Positions 1 through 13,669 of a stretch of 58,613 nucleotides of DNA are shown one piece after another. The stretch is from NCBI RefSeq assembly GCF_000003605.2, contig NW_003143806.1, positions 44,334 to 102,946 on the forward strand, read 5' to 3'. Under the pieces are notes generated by a model. That model was not told where the DNA came from. It was given only the letters and a program-made list of their open reading frames with translations, and did no database searches. The stretch is from Saccoglossus kowalevskii (Eukaryota > Hemichordata > Enteropneusta > Harrimaniidae). The translations under genes and the position numbers were made by a program. The number at the start of each line of letters is the position of its first letter. Position 1 is the stretch's first letter.

Positions 1-3000
1 AGTATTTTTGTTCGTATGTTTACTTTGGGGTTTGCGTGTGTGTTACACATTTTGCACAACGACAAGAGCACTTTGGTTTTTATTGAGATGAGGTGTTCCC
101 TGTAATTTCCATTTAACATCACGTGTTCTCTAAAAGTCAACTACATTATAGTGTGTATTTATGTAGATAACTACTATAACAATGGTTGCGAAAAAATGGT
201 GTCCATCAGTTCATTCACTACTAGCCCATGTTATGGTTGCATCCCATGTAATGCCCATCTCCAACCACGGTCCCCTACGTAATGACGTCACTGAACAAAA
301 TTATGCAGTAACAATGTGTACAGTACTTCACTATGTAGATAAATGGAGTGAAGTTACTGTTTAATTGTCAAATCTATGCTTTGTAAATTGTAGGGTAGCA
401 AAATAAATTATGAAAACTGATTTGCTATGCAACGCTGACCCGGTATAATGTAAGTCTATCAAATATGGTTAAATTAAACGTTCTGTAATAATCGCAACAA
501 GCTTACTTATAAATCTACACAAAAGAATTCTGAGATGATTGAAACAAAATTGGCTATATCTTATTTCTTTTTCTAAACAATTAAATAATGCTTTTAAAAT
601 CTTCGCAAACATAGACACAACAAACTACGCATAGGTAGATACATGAAATAATTGGTTTAACATCCAGGGTAGCGTGCAGACTACATGCATTGGCTATGAC
701 TAACTCATACAGTAGCGAATCGGAAAAAAAGTAATACTAAGATTATAACAAAACTATACTTAGTTTAGACTCTATAGAAACAGGTAATCTCAGCGGCTTG
801 TAAGTATTTCTCCTTATCTGACACTACTGTGTTTACTACGTTCGTGACAGTAATTACAACTAATTTTCAGCGACATTAACTCTCTTAGGTTGATTTCCTC
901 TGGGCAAAGAAATCTACAAGTCAATAGCGGAAGAAATTCAAGCACCAATCTTATAATAAATTTCGAACTTGCTGCCAACCAACGATATTTCAATACACAA
1001 TTATACTATGATACGAGATGCTTCTGGCATGACATATAGAATGAATAACAACTAATGAGAACTTCACGTCAGAGCCACAAGCAACGGAAACATATTTTCA
1101 GCAGATAACCCTAGTGTAAATGTGAAAGGAGTAGTGATTTATTGAACAGAGTCAACGCTGCAGTGCGCCTGTGGTTACTAATAATAAGAAAAAAATGTAG
1201 TTTCCTGTTGAAAGGCATGCACAGAACCTTTCGTGTCATGAAGAATATGAACTATTTATAAATGTGTTGACAGGTGAGGTCACACACATACAGTGTAAAT
1301 TGTACAATGGAATATAAACTTGAACCACATTTTAGATAAATAAATTACATGGTGATCTTGACATCTAATTCGACCACTAAGTTTGAAGATGATGAATTAC
1401 AATTCCAAAGCCGGTAGCCGGGTTCAGGTGGCGCAACATATTCTCAGTTAACTGGTTGTAAAAACATTCCTGGACAAATCCACGTAATACCGTACTGAAA
1501 GGGCAGGTGTAATCACGCCTTATTCGCTGTCTGGTCGTAGATTTAGATAACGGGTCGAATATTATTGGCTTAAACAACATTCCATTAAAAGATATCGTAG
1601 AATAAATAGAGACGTTGATAGATTGGCGACCATTCAGATCTTGTCTGTCTCTGTTCGCTGAGATGCAAATTGGCCATGAATAGGCGACAAACAGATCAGA
1701 CATGTTCATCTACAGACACTCGTGTTCCTGTGCATTAGAGACCCATATGTACAGTCTAGGTGTTACGCGAACACCCACAATTTTAATTTGCAACCATGTA
1801 TGAATTTTAAAATGCTTCTTTTTACAATTTGAATGCATACCTGTGTATACGCTATCTCCGCGACGCGATGCGATGTTAAATGATGTGTTTATAATGTGAT
1901 GGATATTCATGTGATTATTTGGTTGTTTTCACTTTTTCTCAACTAAGTCCAACCACGACTTTGTGACAGACAGACAGTTTTGCTTTGGGTCGAGCTCTAA
2001 AAAAATACGAGCACGAAGTAATAATGATCTGAATGAGCCTATGTCCCCTTAAATTACTGTAACGTTAGTAATAACACTGTAAATTCGAACGTTTTTATTG
2101 CTTCAATCGACACTGAAGTAATATGCTGAATGATTCGTTTCACGTTTTCCCAGACAAACATTATGAGACAAGGGAAACAATCGGTTTATTTATGAGACAA
2201 TGTCATTGAATGGATTATGTTTACCAGAAAAACACCGCCATTATTAGACACAACCATTAGAAGTTGCTGTAGCTGTATTATAATTAGGCGTTGCACGGTT
2301 TATTGACGTCTTATATATCATTTCTCTAAGCAGTGGGTGGCAATGTAAATTAATAAGATTAGAGACACACACCTAACGCCCATCAATATAAATGGCGTCT
2401 AGTAATTTTTCGAGAGATGGGTTATCAATGTTCAGGCAACTGGCTTCCTAAAATATATTATTGCAGAGAATGCATGAGTAAGGATGTTGTAACACAGCGT
2501 GATATTAATAATTAAGGGAACCAGAATGGCATAGCGAATGGCTGGGTTAAATTTGGGAGTAATTGTAATGCTCAGATGACACATGATATTAATGGTAAAA
2601 GAAACATAAAAAAATTGGTAACCAAACCGTCTCTCGACATGTTCAGATGCAACGTGTACCTGTTCTTATGATCATAAAAGTGTTGCTACGGGTGATTGAG
2701 GTTTTTTTATCACTCTCGGATAATCATGTCACTAAAAATATTATTTTATTGCTCCACTATTTGAAGAACAGAACTTAGTTTATTGTGACAAAGCTAGTTT
2801 TCGCCATGGGAACTATATTTCAAATTGTACTATATCTATTAGACACGATTACTAAAATATAAACTATAACAAATTCATTTGCTGCTGAATTAGAAATGAA
2901 AATACGGTTAGGGACTATGAATTAGCTAATAAATATCGACATTGAAAACAAGCACAATCCTCATGAATACGTTTATACACAGGATGAGTTCAGCCCCAAC

Positions 3001-4354
3001 GTCATATCATTAAATGATTGCTCGAGGGATTGAAACATTAGTTATTTTGTTTTATAGACATCATGGATGTGTGAATGGTATACAATGTAGAAATTACAAA
3101 ATAATAAATAAATAATTCGCAATTGTAACGTTGATTGTCAAATTAGACCTCTGATATGATACGATAAGTTTGACGATATTCACGCTAAACGTCGGTATAT
3201 TAAGAGTATGCGATAAAAAACAAACCGTGCGACGTCACAGTGTATATCCCTGTGACGTGACAATACGTACTGTTATAATAATACACTGACGCTAATTATA
3301 TTGTTAGAAATTGTGACTGAAAAATTATTTTGAAAATAACTAATACTAATCACTGTAACTAATACAGAGTAATTTGTTGTCATGTCAACAAACCTTCCCT
3401 ACGCACTTAGGCGTTATGTATAATTATCATAATTCAGCATACAAATTATAAGCATAACTACGGAAAATTAGAATGCCTTTTGTTTCTTAAAAAGGAATGT
3501 TACTCTCATAATGCCGCATATTAGCTTTCACAATAAAGTCTCACAATACGAAAGAATGCAATATGTGGAGAATATTTCATTGGATAACCTCTGTAAATGT
3601 CAATTCATGGAATTAATGTAAATATATGCATGACATGTTACAGCATTGGTTAGTTTGAGTAACGATCTTTGAGCTTAGTTTTACATGCAGAATACAATTA
3701 CAATTAAATAAATTATGCACTGCAACTTTGTACGTAATCATTTTGATGTAAATCGCACTCAGTATCGTAGGTTCGGATTCAGCTTAGAGACAATCACAGT
3801 CTGAATATTTGATGTGGAGATCGCACATCATACAATTTGATTCATCGAATAATTGAATAAAATATATATCAAACTACCTAATTTTTGGCATTTATGCAAA
3901 GTAATTAGGAATAGTGCGTTAAATGTGCGATGGAATCGACCGACAAACAATACGTCATCTCATTTACTTCTCTTGTATGTGTTTGTTCTTTGAAAATGAT
4001 TTTAGTTGTCAATAAAAATATCAATCCCGAGTTTTAATATAAATTGACGAACAGAGACAAGGTTGCAGGAAAAAAGTGTTATCGAGTAAAAAAAATGTCA
4101 TCGAATTTGCCATTTTTACCCAGGGACAAAAAATAACACAGAAGTCAAGTGATATCGCATGGTGTTATTCGAATTCTAGAAAATATTTTCACAGCTAAAA
4201 ACAAATGGAGCACACATACATCACATTGCTTATATTTCATAGTTGAATACAAAAGCATTATATATATTGTGAGAAGCTGTTTGTGCATTAAACCAGAAAA
4301 ACAGCGATCTAGAATACTTCAGGGTATTAGGTAATCCACCATCGGTAATACAAA
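1..4354. other. AT-rich intergenic DNA, no gene recognised
   Basis: I see no exon with splice sites, no RNA gene and no repeat array in this stretch. The only oddity is a minus-strand frame at 1377-1910 that stays open for about 177 codons except for one internal TAG. The protein it would give is not one I recognise, and it lacks an obvious acceptor or donor pair, so I do not call it a gene. Confidence 0.6.
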
Positions 4355-4765
4355 AACAAGCAGCTTGTCAGCTAAGATAGCTCGGCTGTTAGCAATGCAC
4401 ATTTCAATCGAGGTATCATTAGAAAATGAACAATATATATAGTATTAAAGCAATCGGACTGTTTTCAACAAGAATTCGAAAATATTACTTTTTACTAAAA
4501 ATATTTATCAAAATTAGAGAATTGAAAATATGACCACGAAATGAACAAATATGAGAGGGGTACACAATTAGTACCTATATATTTAATATCAAAGCAATCA
4601 GACTTCCGGTTTACACCAAGAAGTCAAAAATATCACTTTTTATCAAAAATAACAACAATATTCACCACAATTAGAGAATTGAAAATATCATCATGAAATG
4701 AACAAAACTAACAGAGGTCAACCCAAGGACACAAAATCAGTCGGACATAAACGAGTTGTCGGCAA
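4355..4765 (+). mobile_element. Terminal-hairpin tandem-core element, copy A (right end lost)
   Basis: This is a member of the main dispersed family of the window (best copy at 34502-35373). It begins with the family's left end, AACAAGCAG, then a degenerate AGCC..GGCT hairpin and TAGCTCGGCTGTTAGC. It then has two core monomers, recognised by TATTACTTTTTAC at 4483 and TATCACTTTTTAT at 4631, spaced 148 bp. The sequence stays family-like up to about GAGGTCAACCCAAGG, then departs; the GAC-rich stretch and right terminal hairpin are missing. It has no coding capacity. It is probably a non-autonomous, Helentron-associated type element; the family assignment is inferred from structure only. Confidence 0.65.
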
Positions 4766-6580
4766 AATGGATATGCTTACTCTCCATTCTCTATCATGAC
4801 ATGACAACATCACATTTTCGAAGTAGAACATTTATCAGTAGACCAAGAATCAATATGTCATTTGGAATGCGATGTTCAATGAATGCGTCTATTGATATAA
4901 ACTGACCTTAGCAGTAATCTGATTACAGATGACTTATAGCAAGTTTTAATCTAACGTTTACACACATACTTGCTCAATACAAACTTGTACATCTTCTTTT
5001 CCTTACAACAAAGATGTTTACCACGACTGAGGATTTCGACGTCGGGTTGTATGTAGATTGCAAATCGAGTTATACTACGAAGAACACCTACAAATCGGTT
5101 AATTTATGCAAATTAGGTAATTAATACGCAAAAATATGTATGGCTTAGCCCACAAATACCGGGTACCAAGTTTTATTGAAATCTGATGAATAATTGAGAT
5201 ATGAATGTACGATTTTGAAAAAAAAAACATGATTAACAAATAATATGTATATAGCAACATACGTCCGATGCACTTATATTTGTGAAATACAAATATATAT
5301 TTAAAACACGATCATTTCATATGGTTGATTATACAGTACAATAATTCAACAGTATATTTATTTTAATCACACAATGGTTTACTCCAAATGAATTCTGGTT
5401 AGTATGATATGTCATTTATATGGATGATATGATGTACAAGTGATTAGACTGATGTAACGGAATGAATAACACAGTGTCACACGTTTGATAAACATATCAC
5501 CCCACTTACCACCATTATAAAACCATATGTTCATGACAGTTTAATGTGTCCCATGATTTAAAATAACACGATATGAAACAAAATACATTATGATAAATAG
5601 TATATGACACGTGAAAGTCAAGCAAACAAATAACAACAACAACATGTGATAAAACGCCACTTTAATGGAGATGAACGCACTTAAAAACAGAGCACACGTC
5701 CACGGACCAAAAACAACCTGAACGTACAGCCCGACTGACCCGTTGATAGACGAGTTGCAGGTCAAGACTAGCATGGCACAAATGTCGCGCGAATGCACAT
5801 TGTTCAAATATAATGTTGCATATTGAGCTTAGCGGAAAAGCAATCAACTAAACCAATGATTGCTGTTGGAAACAATTTTTGTTCATAACCATAGAGACAA
5901 TTAGATTAACTTAGTGGTGAGTTGACAGATTTAAAATACCTTGTAAAAAACACAAAGGTGAGTAAATGATTTTAGTGTGAAGCTGTATGAATAGACGACT
6001 CACGATGACAATTTTATAACAACATTCAGTCGTGCGACATTTGTAAACACAAGCGTTCCTTGAATCGAATTTGTTCTACTACTGTATCATCTGCTGGTAT
6101 TGATAGTACCTGTATTGATTCTACTCCGATCTCTGCAAAACAGCAATTTCAATGCTGATAACGGGAATAGTGATGCAAGCCCCACATATGAACAAGCCTA
6201 TAAATATCTCAGACAAAAAATGTATGTAAGATTATTTTTATTTTATGTATAGATAGGTTTTACTTACGAAACATTTGAAGTAAAATTATAAATCAATTTG
6301 AGAAGCGTCAGTCGTGGGTGTTAAATTGTTATGATAAGTGGTGAATTGCACATCAAATAGACTTGATGACACTAAGCATATAGACAGCGAACAATGAAGT
6401 ACTGAACACATGCCAATGTTCAAAACAAATGGATCAAAAGCGATAACATGAAATAAATTATTAAGGAACAATTTTAAAAGCCAAATATATTTGTTCACTA
6501 ATTAGAATGTATTGTTACATACGCATCACGATGAGCACCCTCCCCAACGATAATGCAAATAACAGGGTGAACAACAAATC
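4766..6580. other. Intergenic DNA with one repeat fragment
   Basis: No gene is recognised. The ORFs here have no family resemblance and no convincing splice sites. A fragment of the ATGCAAATTAGG repeat family lies at about 5095-5235 and is listed separately. Confidence 0.5.
5095..5235 (+). repeat. Single-monomer fragment of the 22 kb tandem-core family
   Basis: It contains ATGCAAATTAGGTAATTAAT followed by a CAAGTTTTATTGAAATCTGA motif and a GAGATATGAA-like end. This is the same order as in each monomer of the array at 22240-23090. It appears to be one isolated monomer of that family. Confidence 0.55.
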
Positions 6581-7274
6581 AGTGACTGGAGTCACGATGG
6601 GGCCCATAAGGATTGCACGGATTTAAATACATTGACTGGAGTCACAATGGGGGCCCAAAATGAATACACGCTTTAAAATACATTGACTAGAGAGTCTCAA
6701 TGGGGCCCATAAGGAGTGCACGGTTTTAAATACATTGACTGGAGTCACAGTGGGGCCCCAAAAGAAATACACGCTTTAAAATACATTGACTAGAGAGTAT
6801 CAATGGGGCCCATAAGGAGTGCACGGTTTTAAATACATTGACTGGAGTCACAGTGGGGCCCAAAATGAATACACGCTTTAAAATACATTGACTAGAGAGT
6901 ATCAATGGGGCCCATAAGGATTGCACGGTTTATATACATTGACTGGAGTCACAATGGGGGCTCAAAAGAAATACACGCTTTAAAATATAAAGAGTGCACG
7001 GTTTATATACATTGACTGGAGTCACAATGGGGGCCCAAAAGAAGTACACGCTTTAAAATACATTGACTAGAAAGTCTCAATGGGGCCCATAAGGAGTGCA
7101 CGGTTTTAAATACATTGACTGGAGTCACAATGGGGGCCCAAAAGGAATACACGGTTTTAAATACATTGCCTGGAGTCACAATGGAGGCACAACAAGGATA
7201 CACGGTTTTAAATACATTGACTGGAGTCATAATGGAACCCAAAAAGTATACACGGTTTTAAATACATTGACTGC
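6581..7274 (+). repeat. Minisatellite of ~51 bp monomers in alternating A/B order
   Basis: About 13-14 tandem monomers of roughly 50-52 bp. Each ends in TACATTGAC and has a GTCAC or GTCTC core followed by AATGGGG(G)CCCA. Two monomer types alternate. Type A reads TGGAGTCACAATGGGGGCCC then AATACACGCTTTAAAATACA. Type B reads TAGAGAGTATCAATGGGGCC then AAGGAGTGCACGG. The real repeating unit is therefore a ~102-bp A-B dimer. The 3' third (after about 7090) loses the alternation and becomes monomeric. One unit near 6980 carries an internal deletion that fuses an A and a B monomer. Because 51 is 17 codons, frames stay open on both strands through the array; these are not genes. Confidence 0.9.
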
Positions 7275-7284
7275 ATTCTTGCTT

Positions 7285-7497
7285 AATTCATGAAATGAAA
7301 TTTGTATTAGAGATCACTTTTTACCAAAACTGACAAAAATATTCATCCAAATTAGAGAGTTGGAGATATCATGACGCCATATACGCCAAGTATCAAAACA
7401 ATAAGAATTGTAGTTTTCAAGAAGAAGTCAAAAGTAAAAACGGACGACGGCGGACAATCACTCATTCGCTCGACAAACTCAACAGCGAAGCTAAAAA
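7285..7497 (+). mobile_element. Terminal-hairpin element, copy B (right half only)
   Basis: The sequence picks up in a core monomer (ATCACTTTTTACCAAAA at about 7313). It runs through the family's right end: CATATACGCCAAGTATCAAA, a GACGACGG stretch, GGACAATCACTCATTCGCTC, then the terminal stem CGCTCGAC..AACAGCGAAGCTAAAAA. The left part is absent; the 51-bp minisatellite sits where further core repeats would be expected. Confidence 0.6.
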
Positions 7498-7559
7498 TAA
7501 GAACTTGATATAGACCTGCTGCGATAACTTATAAATAGAAAATCAACCTGACAGCGAAG

Positions 7560-8175
7560 ACATCTGCGTTACCCCAACATCAGATTCACATCTCTACCAA
7601 CACTTAATGGATTGGTCATTGCATCAAGGCAACCCTCTCCTAGAAATTTTATGAAAATCAGTAATTGTTTGAGTTGAAATGATAAATAATTACCGAAACC
7701 ATATCGCAATCAACTAACAAAATTTATCGATTGGTCCATATCAAGAATTACACCTCCTGGAAATTTATTTGAATCTATCTATGAGTTTTTTTTAGTTACA
7801 AATGAAAAATATTCTTAAAATTGCTGTTACCATGACAACTGAATCCACATATGTACCGAAATCCAATGGCCTATTTCCCGTGTGCATTATACCTCCTTGT
7901 AATTTCATGAGAATCAATCAATGACTTTTTGAGTTATAAATGAAAAATCAATCCCGAAATGTATATAACCATGGTAACCATATCTATACCAAAATTCAAG
8001 AGCAACCCTTCCAGGAAATTTCATGAATTGAGTTATGAATGAAAAATCATTCCCGAAACTGTTTTTATAAACTAATATCCTTACCAAAATGTTATGGGTT
8101 AGTACTTGTATCCCGAGAATCCATCCTGATAACACAATCAACAAACCGACGCTACCAAAAATTTAACATCCTTGG
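7560..8175 (+). repeat. Degenerate tandem-core repeat ending in CCTTGGCAGAGGTAATAA
   Basis: Four diverged monomers start at about 7636, 7754, 7893 and 8009, spaced 118, 139 and 116 bp. Each is built from a CTCC(T)GGAAATTT motif, a TCATGA.AATC segment, a GAGTTA.AAATGAAAAAT segment and a TTACCATGGTAACC-like segment. The block ends at about 8140-8175 with AAACCGACGCTACCAAAAAT then the degenerate hairpin CATCCTTGGCAGAGGTAATA. I know this right end as a widespread motif in marine invertebrate repeats. There is no coding capacity. Confidence 0.6.
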
Positions 8176-11100
8176 CAGAGGTAATAACTATATACAAAGT
8201 TTTTCAAAATGACATATATAAGACCAGAAAAGGGCAGACCAAAAAAGGATGTACCAAACAGAACAAGCAAGGTGAACACATAGTATATTTAAGATCTTCA
8301 AGATGAGTTTGTAATTATTTATCCCTTCATGGGTCTGGACTGTGAATACTAGGCATTGCTTAGTAGTGGGAAAGCGATTTGTCGTGTAATTTACTAGTAG
8401 CCAGCATCCGGCAAGATCAGTCGACAATAATTATAGTTTGTATTCCTTTGTCCTCAGAAAGATGTTCCCAGCTTGGCTAACCCTTAATTTTATGGGTGTT
8501 TTCGTCTCTGTATGAGGCACATAGTACAAAATATTGCTCCATCAGTGGAGATAGTAACTTGATTTTTTGATTGATTTTCATATCGGCTAGAACAGGGTAA
8601 TGTTTCCAGAGTATGGTCATCGCTATCAGAAAAAGGAGGGAATACACACAGACCAAGTGTACAGACAGACAACTTAATATACAGACAGAGAAACTAGTAT
8701 AACCAATGGCATAACCTATACAGTACTATAGAATGTTTATAATATAGAATATAGTACTTTAATGACGAATCAGCCATGAATAAAAATAATATGGCTGTCA
8801 GTCGGTCATTTTGCTCGAATATTAATTTTGAACAGAATATGACATTTTATATGCATGATCATCATACACACTTTCAATGAAAGCATCCAGTTCGTCTCCA
8901 AAAAACGATTCCGTACACATTTACAGACCGTGAATTTTAGATTTTAGAAACAATAATTTGTCAAATCACAAAATTACAATGGTATTATTGTGTGTATAGC
9001 AATTGCCAGCATCTCAGAGAATAGCTCCAGACGGATGACAGCCAAATTAATAGTCTCCAATTTCTTAAATGTGGACTAAAAATATTTGAACGAACATTAT
9101 CATCATGTCACGCCTAACAGTATAAAGTGTATTGTCATAATAAATAAAATAGTAGACTGTGGTATTTAATACCTGACAACAAACAAACAAACATCACAAC
9201 TGTACATTAATTCTTTTAATATTGGATATTATGTGTCAGTGTTTACTGGCAAACAGTACAAACGTAAAATACGTTTTTTAAGTTATGTTTTATGGATGTT
9301 TCCCGATTCAATACACGAAGTGTTACAAAAGTATTAAGTAACTGCTGGTAAAATATTAACATTAACATTCACTAATTTCAGAATTTTTAATCGCCAATTG
9401 CATCTCTTTACTGAGTCATAAAGTGACATGCTGTAGCAGACGCATTAATACGTTTAACCACTGCAATCATAACATGATGCAATACAGTTGTTCTCGGAGA
9501 TAGTAGCAGTGAAGCATGCTGTAAGATTTGTTTGTAACTAGTGCAGTCACACATTGATCGGAAGGAAACGTTGCCAGATGCACTTTGGAGTAACCATGTT
9601 TAATGTTATTGGATGGTTGGTTTTACAGGAACAAATACAAAAACAAATACTCCAATCACCTTGTCATGCGAAACTTAGAAGGGATGCATGAAGCCCAATT
9701 GTTTCTCGGTGTACCTTGGGGTTGACCCAAATAAAAAATGTGCTCTTGATGAGCTACTACATAGTATTTCAAAGATTCCTTTTCTCCATTGGTCCACATA
9801 TGGGCGTTTACTGACAAGGATATTTGGGAAGGATCCAGAAGCAGAATTGTCAGGATAATTCAGTTTCTGAAATCCATTATTGGGTGTGAAAGGGTTAGCT
9901 GTGTCTCAAACAAACTTAAAACGGGTCAGTCAATTTGAGTCTTAAGTTGTTCTGTGTGACCGAAAGCTGGGTCATTGTAGATCCAATCCTCTGTAATGTT
10001 TGGGTGTTAAAGTAGTATCAACTCTGAATATGGTATCCCTGCGCAACAAGTTCCAAAAATGGCATGTTCAAAAGGCAATTAGTATAAGTATATATACATG
10101 TCACACCTGTCGATCAGTCCCCTCAATTTATGTGTGAGTGTGTATCGGTGTATTTTCGAAGAGAAGTGAATAAGATCATTGAATGACACAACAATGTTTA
10201 AGTGTAGACAAAAAAACATACCAACTGTCGATACATTCTTACACAAAAAGAGAAGAGCCTATATCTGAGCTGACAATACCAATGGGTAGAGAGAATAGCA
10301 ATAAAACTGAGAGCCCCATGGCGATATGGCAAGTGACGTGTGTAACCAAGCACTATATAACAGAAGCAGGAAATTAAAATAGCCTCACTGTAAGACTATT
10401 CCAGCTAAAAAAGTGTTCTGGTGTTACTGAAGCAACGCAGCTCTTGCGATTGGAATTTACATGATATTTGAAACAAGACACAGCACGAGATTATATAGGA
10501 CATTCAGAAAAAAATAAAGTCTCCTCTTCCAAATTTTTCACTGATGAAGAAGTGATTCAACGTCCAGTAGTAGTTTCCTAATGTTTTCTTGCTGGGCGTG
10601 TGATGAGCTGAAGACACACATACACGTGCCATGGTGCCTGGTAACTCGAGTCATTACTATACACAAGAAGATGATTTCTTTTTAATAATCGGTGCCAACA
10701 CAGAGGGTGACAGATGTACAGTCAAGAAATAAAGAACCCTGAAAAAAACAAATGTCATAAACTGATTCTTTCAAAATCAGATGCTTACTTGGAAGCTAAT
10801 GTTGTAAAATTTTATATGGATGACAAGTCATAGACAATAAAAGAAGTGTACTGATAGTGGAAAATACAAGAATTGTCGTTCACAATTAATCACACATATG
10901 TCTTAGCGTGAAATGGTAGTAATAAATGTTTAATTGTGGTTCAATGGATGACATTTATTATCAGTCAATATAGGTCATGCTTCTGCTTCCGCTCAGTAAA
11001 TACAATTACCTCGTTTGGTTTGAATTTAAACCACAAATAGTTTTCCACGTGGTCAAAGTTGGAACGAAAAACAAAAAATATAAAGCTTCAATTCCTGTGT

Positions 11101-13380
11101 ATTATCTATAGGTGAAGTTCAAATTAAATTGATTACCTACTCTTACTGAAAAGACCCCTACGTCAATACAATCGATACCATATAGCAACACATTCCTATT
11201 CGTCCATTGGGTTATAATTCAAGTAGTCACCATACACAAGACACTCTGCTTTTTGTGATATCCTACATATTGCTTTATTAGCTTTAATATTTAGCAGATG
11301 TCGAATTGTGCAGTTGTCTTACAAGTATGGTGTTCCAATCAGGTATAGGTTTTAGTTCTAGATGTTATAAAAGATAAAATACGTTCCAAAAATTGTGTAC
11401 AATATTGTACGAAGCTCCTGAATCAATAACTCCAGGGAAACATTGTTGTTTCGAACAATGCGTTATTGTGGGAAAGTAAGAATACAACTAGGACATATAA
11501 CGGAAGGGATAACTGCTTGAACAATTATACTCTTGAATACGCGATTAAATATAAGGGTTGAAATTTATTCATTTACTATGGCATTCATTCTTTCATTAAA
11601 ACTACATGACGACCATGAATGACAGTCACAACTAGAACTGAAATTGCATGGCACATTTTGTACAATAACAATTTGGTGTTAGCTGACGAATCTGAAACTG
11701 CCACAAATTATACCATGAAGGAATCATTATCAAATGTGTTTTCAAAAATGTTAAGCTGTGCTTAGATGTATCAGTGAACGATTACTAGAGGCAAAGCGAG
11801 AGTTACTGCAGAATGAGTATACAGGAGTATAATCTTGATAAATTGGTTTTCAATTATCATAAGCTGGGCTTGAAACGTAAAAAGTAAAACTCATTCTGAG
11901 TGCTTTATATACATAAAACTCGGAGTAATATAAGGGATGTCACACCAGTAGTATACCGCATGAAAGACTCCATTTCAGTCGAATCAGATATAATGCACTG
12001 TCTTTGATTTGAATAGCAGGAAAGCGGATCTCCTTTCACAGAGACATATAGCTTGATAATAGTTTCCACAAATTGACATTATTCATTGCAACTTATAGCA
12101 AATGTGTTTACTTGACAAGTATTCCTTGCTAAGAAAGTGACAGCAATGTGATTGTGTTATTAAAGTTGAATCATTGGATTGCAGGAGTCAAAAGAAAACA
12201 TATCCGCTGATTTTTAGAAAGGAGAGACTGCTATTCTGACACGCGATCGTTTTTCATGCTCCACAAAACTCCATAATGAAGTAATGGGAGCTAAGAGTGT
12301 TAAGCTGACATTACTGATAACGATAATTGTAAAGTGTGCCAATATAACCATCAGTCAAATTGTACAAGTTATGAAGTCTGGGTGTTCCTGTTACAGTTTT
12401 CATTATGTAAATATTAGCCACAGTTCGATTCTTCAGAATGACTACCACTGGCGACTGACTCAGTTTTAGAAATTCTTTGGGTGTGTAACGTGGGTTCCCC
12501 AGGCATCTCCGTGATTCTATTGATAATTCTCACTAAGAACGAAAGAAGATTTGCAATCGGACTAATCTACAAGCTTAATACATATAAATATTTATAGTTG
12601 AACATCCCATTATTGAATATATCAGCTCATTGTCAGTTACTGCTGACCAACAAATCAACCGAATCTTAAACTTTTATGGATTCAATCATATACTAAAGGT
12701 CGCGGAGTATATGCCAGGCACGAACCCAAACAAGAAAGTTCATTATCATGAGCCTAAAAGGAAAATACGTCCGTAAGGAACGTTTGTAATTGCAAAACAT
12801 TAAGCTTAATTGTCCTTGGAGGCTAAAGCTACTAGTAAACTTCCACCAGCTTGAAATATTGGGTTGCATTCACAACTATGTTTTGATGAGTTATGCAGTA
12901 ACGTGAATATCGTGCAAGCAGAAAGTCCAATCAGTAAATAACCACCTCATAATTAAGAAATTATACCTCGAAACGTCTAAGGCCATACAAATGTAATCAA
13001 CACATACCTGATATATGACTTCGAATACATTTAAGGGAAGCGGTTAAACGAATTGAAAATTAGAAGCGGCTAGACGTGGAAGGAAACATAAATATACGTG
13101 CAAATGTATTTCCAAATACAGTATTATTTAATTATACTCTAGTTATTATCATGTAGATGGTAACATGACATCATTAATTGTATTTTATGAAATGTTAAAA
13201 CATGTTTTAACTCACTGATAATTTTTTAGAGCCACCTTTTAACAGTAACCGTCTTTATTATATTCAACCGAATCCTTGAATCCTAATTTAGGTCAAATTG
13301 GAATATATAGTTTGATATATTTTATGTGTTCAAACCAGTATATTTATTTGGCTAAATATATTTATTTTAATGTATTTTAG

Positions 13381-13401
13381 GTGGCATACTACATATGCCA
13401 C
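13381..13401. repeat. Short perfect inverted repeat
   Basis: GTGGCATA and TATGCCAC flank a five-base loop (CTACA). It could be a small hairpin or a dimeric protein-binding site; nothing nearby decides which. Confidence 0.5.
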
Positions 13402-13620
13402 AGTAGCGTGATTTCACAGATGTTGTTCCACTGTTCTGAGAAAAGGACAGTCAATTAATTTAAATGCAATTGGCGTTCGGTCTGGCTTACTTAATTTAAG
13501 TGCGTGTTGTATGTATTCATGTTTTTGTGAACGACTTTGAACGTTTGTAGTCAGTGTCTGCTAACCTGTGCCAACCAGAAAGTCAAACAATACATTGACA
13601 CAATGTATATACTGCGTTAT

Positions 13621-13669
13621 AAAAATATATCACATGGGCAACAGGTTCTGTGAAATGTGATATATTTTT
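13621..13669. repeat. Perfect 15-bp stem, 19-base loop hairpin
   Basis: The arms AAAAATATATCACAT (13621-13635) and ATGTGATATATTTTT (13655-13669) are exact reverse complements around a 19-base loop that is richer in G+C than its surroundings. Pairing does not extend beyond the arms. It is too short and too AT-rich for a convincing microRNA precursor, and may be a remnant of a small foldback element. Confidence 0.6.

Noticed and set aside
3771-3785. B-box-like GGTTCGGATTC
   Set aside because: No A-box or tRNA fold precedes it; a chance match.
6726-7293. Periodic open frames on both strands
   Set aside because: They arise because the minisatellite period is 17 codons. The peptides are just the repeat translated.
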